Program-made: the position numbers and the translations under genes | DNA from: Halorubrum vacuolatum | GTDB lineage: Archaea; Halobacteriota; Halobacteria; Halobacteriales; Haloferacaceae | NCBI RefSeq assembly: GCF_900188065.1 | Contig: NZ_FZNQ01000006.1 | Span: 95,982 to 159,981 of the forward strand | Direction: 5' to 3' | Length of the DNA: 64,000 nt | In this document: piece by piece, positions 10,421 through 17,375 of the stretch | How positions within the stretch are numbered: the stretch's first letter is position 1 | Layout: each line of letters opens with the position of its first letter | The notes under the pieces: model-generated | Database searches by the model: none | Told to the model about the DNA's origin: nothing | Seen by the model: the letters and a program-made list of their open reading frames with translations, nothing else

Positions 10421-10603
10421 CTATTCGTTTTCGAGTGCATCGTAGACCTCACGGTTTTCGTCCCGATCAGCCGCTGCGACTCGACGGACCAGCTCTTGGC
10501 GAATATCCTCCATCACCTCGTCGAGTGGGGATCCGGCCTCTGCACCTTCTTCAGTCGCCATGGTCACTCTATGTTTGCGAGGCTGGTTAATCGTTCGCAT
10601 CAT
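10421..10603 (-). CDS. small acidic protein overlapping the Doc toxin gene, possible antitoxin
   Basis: 60 residues from ATG 10603, or 46 from the internal ATG at 10561. It overlaps the end of the toxin gene by 17 nt from the upstream start. GGAGA lies about 8 nt before that start, which favours it; no ribosome site precedes the internal ATG. The sequence is acidic and helical (DEVMEDIRQELVRRVAAADR) with no recognisable DNA-binding motif. Its position after the toxin is the reverse of the phd-doc order. I infer an antitoxin or accessory role only from the tight overlap; the function is otherwise unknown. Confidence 0.5.
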   Translation of the reverse strand: MMRTINQPRKHRVTMATEEGAEAGSPLDEVMEDIRQELVRRVAAADRDENREVYDALENE

Positions 10604-11075
10604 CCGAGTCTCCGGTCAGTTCGTCCAATCCGTATCTGATGAGTTCCTCACGCCACCGTTCTATCTCTCCCGGGAGTTCGATCTCTTCAGTGTGACATCG
10701 AAGATACTCGACGACTGTGTCTTCGTCTACAGCTGCCTCGTCCGTTCCGAACCGCTTGAGGATCGATCTGATCTCTTCGTCGTATACGAATCGGTATCCG
10801 TTGAGAAAGTAGAATACGGCGGTCGTGTTGAGTGCGGTTCGTTTGTTGGCGTCGGCAAACGGATGATTCGCTACAAGGAGCCGAAGGAGGTGAAATGCCT
10901 TTTCGTGTATCGTACGCGGCACCGTTCCGAAGTTCCCTTCCTCGATGTATTGGAGTGCGAACTCGATATCGCCACGATTCTGGATCCCAGCGTGCGTGTC
11001 GTCGTATTCGGAGACGATGTCCTCGTGAATAGTAAGCACGTCATCGACCGAAGGATACCAGAGTGAGTCGGCCAT
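10587..11075 (-). CDS. doc: Doc-type (death-on-curing, Fic fold) toxin
   Basis: About 162 residues from ATG 11075; a GTG seven codons upstream (11096) is also possible. The Fic/Doc active-site loop HPFADANKRTALN is intact (His about residue 71, Asn-Lys-Arg following), with the preceding helix KAFHLLRLLVANHPF and the following hydrophobic helix TTAVFYFLNGYRF as in the family. Bacterial Doc toxins are kinases that phosphorylate elongation factor EF-Tu and stop translation; whether an archaeal member acts on aEF1A is inference. The gene is followed, with overlap, by a small acidic protein gene and is flanked by two integrase remnants, so it probably came in on a mobile element and persists as a toxin-antitoxin module. 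Codon bias is weaker than in the core genes. Confidence 0.8.
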   Translation of the reverse strand: MADSLWYPSVDDVLTIHEDIVSEYDDTHAGIQNRGDIEFALQYIEEGNFGTVPRTIHEKAFHLLRLLVANHPFADANKRTALNTTAVFYFLNGYRFVYDEEIRSILKRFGTDEAAVDEDTVVEYLRCHTEEIELPGEIERWREELIRYGLDELTGDSDDAND

Positions 11076-11096
11076 TCGTTCTGACGTTGAAGTCAC

Positions 11097-11318
11097 CCGG
11101 CGTAATTCTTCCGCTCATTCGGTCACCGCAATAATATCCTCTCCTGTACGATATTCATATGAGACAAAGCATTCCCTGTTGAGGTGGCTCTCAAACAGGA
11201 TACTGGCACGACTGAGAACGAAATCACGACGAAATTGGTATTCAAGTCGGTACGAGAAATTCGCTATATCTGCCAATTTATCGGAGGGTAGTCAAATCAT
11301 ACGTGATTTTGATCCCGC
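11097..11318. other. spacer upstream of the Doc gene, no gene seen
   Basis: About 220 AT-rich nt between the toxin start and the integrase remnant. It probably holds the toxin promoter, but no single TATA box stands out. No small upstream antitoxin frame with a start and ribosome site is evident here. Confidence 0.4.
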
Positions 11319-11940
11319 CTAGATGTTGTCGAGGAAGTCCCGTCGCTGTTCCATCCTCTCGCGCTGATTACGGCGATCGTGGTGCTCGTCAAGGACACCG
11401 CGTGTGACGTTGGCACGATCGCTGACGACATCGTTGGGAACGTCGTGGTTGAGGTGATGGGTGATGCCTCCTCGCCGAAGTGCATGCGGACTCACGCTCG
11501 AAGGACAATCAAATGGTGTTGTGTAGCTCATCCCTTCACAACTCTCCGGTTCTCGGTCGTGAGGACATTCACCCGCCACGATGCAAGGTCTGGTAACACG
11601 ATAACAGTCTCCTCGGAGCGTGGTCCGATGAGCACGGCCGTTCGCCGTCGACAGCAGCGGCCGACGGCCGAACTCGTCTTCGACATCGGGACGCCGGTCA
11701 GCGATCCAGTCATCAAGCAGTCGGTAGACGGCCCCCTGAAAGGGCGACGAGCCGCTCTCCGTTCTCAGCATTCCTGATCGTCGTTCCCATCTCCGGGCGC
11801 CGGATGACGGCGATCGACTGCTCGTCGGGGTCGTAGTCGTCAACTTCGAGCGAGTGGACGGCACCGAGGTGCATCATCGTGTACCACATCAGCGACCGAT
11901 TCATCAGGGACAATTCACAAATAGCCTCACCGTGTGGTAC
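11319..11940 (-). pseudogene. truncated, frameshifted tyrosine integrase (copy B)
   Basis: The minus strand encodes the C-terminal half of a haloarchaeal XerC/D-like phage integrase. The order is LMWYTMMHLGAVHSLEVDDY, then GERLVALS, then after a frameshift AVYRLLDDWIADRRPDVEDE, then a Cys/His-rich insert (GECPHDREPESCE), SPHALRRGGITHHL and VLDEHHDRR to a TAG stop. The frame breaks in a C5 run (11732-11736, G5 on the coding strand); removing one base restores a continuous reading. The box II HxxR is present (HALR), but the nucleophile position reads His instead of Tyr (EHHDRR versus EHYDRR in copy A), a single-base TAC-to-CAC change. The N-terminal SAM-like DNA-binding domain is absent. It is dead by three independent lesions. 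Confidence 0.8.
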
Positions 11941-12029
11941 CGATATCGAACGATGGAATCGGAACCCAAGACAACAGGATCGCGATCGACTCCCGGTCCA
12001 GTAACGAGACGGAGCATGTCGATGGAGCG

Positions 12030-13595
12030 ATGAACGGGAAGATCGATCGGGCGATCGAGTTTGTCCACCGCTCGCTTGACGCAGAGACAGCCGCGGAGTT
12101 CGACGCTCGGATACGGGACCAGGCCGAGTGGCTCCGATCGGCCATCGAGACCGGAGAGATGGACAACGACGGTTTCGCGACCGGTCTGGAGTTGGAGGTG
12201 TATGCAGTCACGGACGAGCGATGGACCGATTCGGACGGCCCGTACCTTTCCCCGTTGCCCGACGCTGTCTTCGAGACGCAGGCAGCGAACAAAGAACTCG
12301 GTCATCACAACATCGAGATCAACACGGAGCCAACGCTGTTGACGGACGACGGGCTGGCGACCCAGGCGACGGCGATCCGCGATCGGACCGCCGCGGCCCG
12401 GGCAGCGGTTCGGGAGCATGACCGCGAACTCGTGCTCGATTCCATATGGACGCTTCCGCCGGCCGACGGGACGATCGAGTATTTATCAGCGATCGACGAA
12501 CGCGACGGGGTCGTGGTCGCGGCCAACATGCGGCCGGACTCGCGATACCTCGCCATCGACAACCACGTTCTCGAGTACGCCGATGGGGGCCCGATTCCGC
12601 TGTCGGTCCCGGGCGTTGAACAGGCGTTTCCATCGATGCTCTTCGAATCGCTCGCCACATCGATGCAGCCGCATTACCAGGTTCCATCCGCGGCCGACCT
12701 GCCGGCCGCCTACAATACCGCGATCCGAACCATGGGTCCGGTCCTCGCGCTGTCGGCGAACTCGCCGTTTCTCCCGGCGGACCTCTACACCCACGTCGAG
12801 GATCCGGCGACGCTCTGTACGGAGACCCACGCCGAACTCCGGATCGCGGTTTTCGAACAATCCGCCAACCACACTCCGAACCCGAAAGTCGGGGTGCCGA
12901 GAGACATCCGGACCGCCACGGACGTCGTCGATCGCGTTCTGGAGGACGACCTGTGTGCGCCGTTTCTCAGGGAGTGGGTCGCCGACGACCCGTCGCGAGG
13001 AACGCTCTCGGATCGGATCTGGGAGTTCGATCACAAACGCGGTACGTACTGGCGGTGGCTCCGTTGTGTGATCGGCGGCGATTACATCGGACCGGGCAAC
13101 GACGAACGCTCGCTCCGGATCGAGTATCGCCCGATCCCCACCCAACCGACGGTTACCGACGTGATCGGCATGCAAGCCATCGTTGTCGGACTGATCCACG
13201 GACTCGTGGACGCCGACCATCCGATCGTCGATCTGCCCTGGAGGGCCGCCGAATCGAACTTCTACAACGCCGCGGAAGACGGATTGGATGCGGACCTGGA
13301 GTGGATAACCGCGGACGGGGAGCGAACGACCGATCGGGCGGTCCTCTTCGAGGAACTCTTCACCTACGCACGGCACGGGCTGGAGACTGCGGGCGTTCCG
13401 GCCGGCGACATCGAGCGATATTGTTCGCCGATCGAAGCCCGGTGGGAAAGCCGGACCGCGCCAAGCGACTGGAAGCGACGAACGGTCCTGGAGGCCGTCG
13501 AGCAAGGGACCGATCTGCCGGGGGCGATCGCCGACATGCAACGGGCGTATCTCCAGCGAAGTCTCGAGACCGATTCGTTCGCCGAATGGCTGTGA
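12030..13595 (+). CDS. glutamate-cysteine ligase-like (GCS2-type) protein
   Basis: 521 residues from ATG 12030; a GTG at 11934 would add 32 residues but runs antisense into the integrase remnant. Similarity, by eye, is to carboxylate-amine ligases of the GCS2/YbdK type: a substrate-loop region GLELEVYAV, then ELGHHNIEINTEP, later acidic and basic pocket residues (LRIEYRPIP). Haloarchaea use gamma-glutamylcysteine as their main thiol, made by a shorter GCS2 enzyme of roughly 360 residues, so this longer protein may be a paralogue with a different acceptor. It stands alone, with no operon partner, just beyond the mobile segment. Family assignment is moderate, substrate unknown. Confidence 0.55.
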   Translation: MNGKIDRAIEFVHRSLDAETAAEFDARIRDQAEWLRSAIETGEMDNDGFATGLELEVYAVTDERWTDSDGPYLSPLPDAVFETQAANKELGHHNIEINTEPTLLTDDGLATQATAIRDRTAAARAAVREHDRELVLDSIWTLPPADGTIEYLSAIDERDGVVVAANMRPDSRYLAIDNHVLEYADGGPIPLSVPGVEQAFPSMLFESLATSMQPHYQVPSAADLPAAYNTAIRTMGPVLALSANSPFLPADLYTHVEDPATLCTETHAELRIAVFEQSANHTPNPKVGVPRDIRTATDVVDRVLEDDLCAPFLREWVADDPSRGTLSDRIWEFDHKRGTYWRWLRCVIGGDYIGPGNDERSLRIEYRPIPTQPTVTDVIGMQAIVVGLIHGLVDADHPIVDLPWRAAESNFYNAAEDGLDADLEWITADGERTTDRAVLFEELFTYARHGLETAGVPAGDIERYCSPIEARWESRTAPSDWKRRTVLEAVEQGTDLPGAIADMQRAYLQRSLETDSFAEWL

Positions 13596-14040
13596 TCGTC
13601 ACCGTTCGGGGGGATCAAGCCCACGCCGGCGCCACGTTGCTGGCATCGTCGTGATCGCGTCGTGAATCGGGCGCCTTCCACAACGAGTACCAGTCTCCTC
13701 CCAGCGGTGGATGCATGAAGGGAACGAGTGAGCGGCTGAGCGGATATTTCAGCAACTACATTAATGAAAACATCACGCCATTTCGATTGCTCCGGCCCAC
13801 CCATCTGCTGAGTGCTTGATACCACACCCACCGGAGGGTCGTCGGATTCCTGGGGCGGCACCCCGTTCGATCCCGGGTCGCTGGTGGTCGACTACGACCT
13901 CCGGGAACGGATCATGGACCGGAACGGTATCGACGGGGCCGTGATCCGTCCCTCATTCGAGTACGACATTCTCCATCGCTCGGCGGCCTCACGACTCCTC
14001 CGGCCGCGAGGTTTTTGCCCGAGACGGCCGTAGGCCGCCC
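13596..14040. other. intergenic DNA with a possible amidohydrolase remnant
   Basis: About 445 nt between the ligase-like gene and the HAD gene. A 73-codon frame (13812-14033, TTG start) contains DRNGIDGAVIRPSFEYDI, which resembles the early 'D-x-NGID-x-AVI' strand of amidohydrolase-2 proteins but has no continuation or metal-binding motif. If real it is a fragment. Nothing else is visible. Confidence 0.3.
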
Positions 14041-14715
14041 GTGGCATCGTTCGACGCCGTTCTCTTCGACCTCGACGGGACGCTCTGTCGCCGGACGCAG
14101 GACACACAGGCCATGTACGAGCGTGCCTTCGAACGCGCCGGCGAGGTGCCGTTCGGGGATCCGGATGCCCTCTGGGCGGCCCTCGACGGCCCGCCGGATC
14201 ACGACGACATCGTCGGCTACTTCGGTGCGGGCTTCGCCCGTGTCGCCGCCCAACACGGCCGATCGGACGCTGATCCGCTCGCATTGGGACGGGCGCTTGA
14301 GGAGGCCATCGACGACCGCGCGGTCGAACTGCTCCCGGGCGCGGGGGAGGCCGTCGAGCACGCCGCGACGAACGGACCGATCGGCGTCGTGACGAACGGT
14401 CCCGAAAGGGGCCAACGGACGAAACTCGACGCGCTCGGGATCGCCGACGCCTTCGACGTCCTCGTCTACGCCGGCGATCTCCCTCGATCGAAACCCCATG
14501 CGGCGCCGTTCGACCGGGCACTCGACGCGGTCGGGGTCACACCCGAACGGGCGCTGTACGTCGGCAACAAGCTCGCATACGATGTCGCGGGCGCACAGAA
14601 CGCCGGGCTGGCGGCCGCATGGCTCCGTGGCGACGCGGAGGCGGGTGCATATAATCCGGAGTACACGATCGGCTCGCTCACCGAACTTCCCGACATCATT
14701 CGTGGCGACCGATGA
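14041..14715 (+). CDS. HAD-superfamily hydrolase
   Basis: 224 residues, GTG start. HAD motifs in order: motif I FDLDGTL (residues about 9-15, nucleophile and acid/base Asp), motif II VVTNG (about 117-121), motif III Lys in RSKPHAAPF, and motif IV region YVGNKLAYDVAGA, where the usual GDxxxxD begins with GN. An all-alpha cap lies between motifs I and II (C1 cap, as in Gph-like phosphatases). It probably dephosphorylates a small metabolite. Its TGA overlaps the ATG of the next gene by 4 nt (ATGA), so the phosphatase and the APH-type kinase downstream are co-translated and may act on the same or related substrates (inference). Confidence 0.85.
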   Translation: MASFDAVLFDLDGTLCRRTQDTQAMYERAFERAGEVPFGDPDALWAALDGPPDHDDIVGYFGAGFARVAAQHGRSDADPLALGRALEEAIDDRAVELLPGAGEAVEHAATNGPIGVVTNGPERGQRTKLDALGIADAFDVLVYAGDLPRSKPHAAPFDRALDAVGVTPERALYVGNKLAYDVAGAQNAGLAAAWLRGDAEAGAYNPEYTIGSLTELPDIIRGDR

Positions 14716-15671
14716 GCCGCCCCGACCTCACGGCGGCGTTTCCCGCCGGTCCGTTGCGGGCGGCCGGCGCCGTCGCGCTCGAATCGATCGACGGGGCGGC
14801 AACGACGGTCGAGCCGCTCGTCCGCGGGAACCGAAAGCGAACGGTCATCGTTCGATTCGTCGACCGCAGACCGGTCGTCGTGCAGGTCTGTCGTGAGCGC
14901 GAGTGGCTCCGGACCGAGGCCACCCTCCTCGCTGCGATCCGGAAACGGACCGACGTCCCGGTTCCGCCGGTGCTCGCGGCCGGCACACACGGAGGGGCCG
15001 CATACATGGTCTCCGCGTACGTCCCCGGTGACGATCTTCACGAGCGATTCGGGTCGCTCGGTGCGGGGATGCGAGGCGATGTCGCCCGCTGGTTCGGGTC
15101 GACGCTCGCCCGACTTCATGGGGCGTTTCGCTTCGACGGCTACGGGACGTTAACACGCTCCTCCGGCGAACTCGTCGCGACGAACGGGGACTGGGAGACG
15201 TGGTTTCACGGGTACGCGACGGGGGCGGTAGACCGGCTCCCGGCGGGGTTCGATCCCCTTCGGGAGGAGCTCACCGCCGCGGTCACGAACGTTCCGGAGG
15301 CGGATCCCGCCGCGCGACTCTTTCCGTGGGACTTTCGGCCCGGAAACGCCCTGTTCGCCGACGGCTCGATCACCGCGGTGCTGGACTGGGAAGCGCCGCT
15401 CGCGGCGCCGCCGGCGCTTTCGATGGCCAAAGCCGAGTATCTCGTCGCCGACTGGTACGTCGACGATCCTGCCCCGCTCCGGCGGGCCTTTCGGGACGGC
15501 TACGCCTCCGTGCGTGAGTATCCCTCGATCCCGACGGCCTATCGAATCGCCGCCGTCGCCGACAGCGCGGTCGACTCCTCCGGAACCGTGACCAACCCAC
15601 GGTATCCACCGGTCGGGGAGGAAGTCGCGGTGTCGTTTCACCGCGAGGCGCTGTGGCGGCTGCTCGGGTGA
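14712..15671 (+). CDS. APH/choline-kinase-family phosphotransferase
   Basis: 319 residues, protein-kinase-like fold. Seen: the nucleotide-binding N-lobe (VRGNRKRTVIVRFVDRRPVVVQV), a hinge YMVSAYVPGDDL, the catalytic loop LFPWDFRPGNALF in place of the usual HGDLHPGN (the catalytic Asp and the Asn are kept, His-Gly replaced by Pro-Trp), and the metal-binding AVLDWE. Such proteins phosphorylate hydroxyls on sugars, aminoglycosides or choline-like compounds; the substrate here is unknown, and antibiotic resistance is not implied. The 4-nt overlap with the HAD phosphatase gene upstream indicates one transcription and translation unit. Confidence 0.8.
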   Translation: MSRPDLTAAFPAGPLRAAGAVALESIDGAATTVEPLVRGNRKRTVIVRFVDRRPVVVQVCREREWLRTEATLLAAIRKRTDVPVPPVLAAGTHGGAAYMVSAYVPGDDLHERFGSLGAGMRGDVARWFGSTLARLHGAFRFDGYGTLTRSSGELVATNGDWETWFHGYATGAVDRLPAGFDPLREELTAAVTNVPEADPAARLFPWDFRPGNALFADGSITAVLDWEAPLAAPPALSMAKAEYLVADWYVDDPAPLRRAFRDGYASVREYPSIPTAYRIAAVADSAVDSSGTVTNPRYPPVGEEVAVSFHREALWRLLG

Positions 15672-15737
15672 CGGACGGGGATCATCCGTCGAAGGAGCCA
15701 TAACGTCCGAACACCAGTACGATCGTGTGTAACGCTC

Positions 15738-16178
15738 ATGATCCCGGCGTGGTTTCCGTCGCTGATCCTCTTTTCGGTCCCGATGACCCTCCTCGGCTAT
15801 GCGTTCGGTCGGTTGCACATCCGCTACCTCGCGTTTCACGGCGGCGAGTCGAAGTATCCGGAACCGATCCCCGAAACCGTCGAGGCCTATCGCGAGCTCA
15901 ACCACGTCGAGGAGCTGCAGCGGACCTTCTACGGGGTGATGGCCGTGCCGCTCGTTGCGACGGCCGCGTTATCGGCCGCCACTGTCGTCCTGCTCATCGG
16001 CTCTTTCGGCGTCGGATACTACTTCGCGACGCTGTCCATCCGCGAACTCGTCGGCGTCGAGCGAGCGGACGAGCAACGGATCTTCAACGACGACAGCCTC
16101 GAGCCGATCGCCGAGCCATCCCGATCCGAGGACGGGAACGGGATCGGATCGTCTCGGGACGACGAGACGGACGAGTAA
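15738..16178 (+). CDS. small membrane protein, unknown function
   Basis: 146 residues. Two hydrophobic segments are clear: residues about 4-22 (WFPSLILFSVPMTLLGYAF) and about 66-97 (VMAVPLVATAALSAATVVLL and on), separated by a charged segment with HVEELQRTF. The C-terminal 40 residues are acidic and probably cytoplasmic. I recognise no domain. It follows the kinase gene by 66 nt on the same strand and may share its transcript. Confidence 0.6.
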   Translation: MIPAWFPSLILFSVPMTLLGYAFGRLHIRYLAFHGGESKYPEPIPETVEAYRELNHVEELQRTFYGVMAVPLVATAALSAATVVLLIGSFGVGYYFATLSIRELVGVERADEQRIFNDDSLEPIAEPSRSEDGNGIGSSRDDETDE

Positions 16179-16299
16179 GCGGATCCGGCCGTTCGCTGCG
16201 TCTCCGAACGTGGTGAATCGATGGCGGGAGCTTCCGAGACGCGGCCGACACATGATGGAGGACCGACGGACACGGTTCAGTTTACTCCCGATCGGACGC

Positions 16300-16686
16300 T
16301 CACTCAGCTTCTGATCCCGGGGACTTTCCATGTACGTGTTCACATGAGCGGTACCGTCCCCAGATCGCGCGACGGTCGGCGACGAACCGATACCCCCGCT
16401 CGCGGATCCGTTCCGAATACGGGAGGAGGCGGCCGACGCGGACGATGGCACGACCGAGGGGACCACAGCGGCTCACACTCGCTTCGAGCGCGTGTCCACA
16501 GGAGTAGACGGCCTCGTCGGTCAACAGATGCATGCAGTTCTCGTACTCCTCGGGAAGCCGGGCCTTCTGATCGGGTGTGAGTTCGCTGAACCCGACGGGA
16601 TCGAACGTGCCGAACCGCAACAACCACTGAACCATATACATACAGAACCCGCAGTCGTCGTCGTACACGAGGCGTGGCACGGCCAT
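16300..16686 (-). CDS. thiol-disulfide oxidoreductase of the DCC family (DUF393)
   Basis: 128 residues. The family signature YDDDCGFC is at residues 8-15, giving a CxxC redox pair at the start of a thioredoxin-like fold, followed by WLLRFGTFDPVGF and the typical YSCGHALEAS segment. Members are small cytoplasmic redox proteins of uncertain substrate. The gene runs opposite to its neighbours and diverges from the OsmC gene, another thiol-reactive protein, so the two may share a redox theme (inference). Confidence 0.8.
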   Translation of the reverse strand: MAVPRLVYDDDCGFCMYMVQWLLRFGTFDPVGFSELTPDQKARLPEEYENCMHLLTDEAVYSCGHALEASVSRCGPLGRAIVRVGRLLPYSERIRERGYRFVADRRAIWGRYRSCEHVHGKSPGSEAE

Positions 16687-16830
16687 ATCCGTGGTTCGTG
16701 GCGCGCGTTTTTATATTCTCCACCGTGGGACGCCGGGCCGCGGTTCGACGGGTTCGGTCCCCGGATCCACATTCCGCGGAATTTCGCCCCGCCACACACG
16801 TTTATGAGCCTTCGCTTGTCAGTTTGGATG

Positions 16831-17343
16831 ATGGCCCAAGACGACCTTCGCGCGGTACAGGAACCGATCAAAAAGCGGTATCAGGAGGAGCCCGAGCAAG
16901 CACGTGTCACCCTGCGGGCGACCGGCGACGAGCAGGATGACGCCCGCGCCTGCAGCGTCGACATCGGCCGGGCGATCTACGAGGCGGAGCTCCACGAGGG
17001 CACCGGCGGCCCCGGAACCGCCGCCTGTTCGGGGGATCTGCTCCTCGGCGCGCTCGCCGCGTGTTCCCAACTGACCGCGCAGGCGGTCGCGGAGAACTTC
17101 GGGGTCGCCGACGACGTCACGATCGAAGTCGACGTCGAGGGCGACCTCGACCTTCGTGGCACGCTCGGTCTCGACGACGACGTCCCGGTCGGCTTCGAGG
17201 ACCTCCGGCTCACCGTGTCGGTCGAGGGCGACATCGACGAGCGGACGAAGGAGGGGCTACAGAAGTACACCGAACAGTACTGCGTCGTCTATCAGACGCT
17301 CGTCTCCGACGGTGACGTGGAGACGGAGTGGTCGTTCAGCTGA
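16831..17343 (+). CDS. OsmC-family peroxide/thiol-reactive protein
   Basis: About 170 residues; ATGATG offers starts at 16828 or 16831. A TATA-like TTTATGAG at about 16801-16808 sits 25 nt before, so the transcript is probably leaderless. OsmC features: the first reactive Cys in AACSGDLLLGALAACSQL and the second in YTEQYCVVYQTL, with the central beta segment VTIEVDVEGDLD. OsmC/Ohr proteins reduce organic hydroperoxides with the two cysteines; the presence of several Cys in the first motif makes the exact pair uncertain. The gene converges on copA. Confidence 0.8.
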   Translation: MAQDDLRAVQEPIKKRYQEEPEQARVTLRATGDEQDDARACSVDIGRAIYEAELHEGTGGPGTAACSGDLLLGALAACSQLTAQAVAENFGVADDVTIEVDVEGDLDLRGTLGLDDDVPVGFEDLRLTVSVEGDIDERTKEGLQKYTEQYCVVYQTLVSDGDVETEWSFS

Positions 17344-17375
17344 TCGTCCTCGGTATATAAAAGGAGACGGTCGCC
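17344..17375. terminator. candidate terminator between osmC and copA
   Basis: The 32-nt gap between two convergent stops contains GGTATATAAAAGG (17352-17364). Read on the minus strand this is CCTTTTATATACC, a T-rich run starting about 12 nt after the copA stop, as expected for an archaeal U-rich terminator. An almost identical string lies in the kdgA/cupin convergent gap. A weak antisense promoter is the alternative. Confidence 0.4.

Noticed and set aside
14712..15671. Antibiotic-resistance aminoglycoside kinase
   Set aside because: The family is broad and its catalytic loop is altered; coupling to a HAD phosphatase points to metabolism, and nothing shows a drug substrate.
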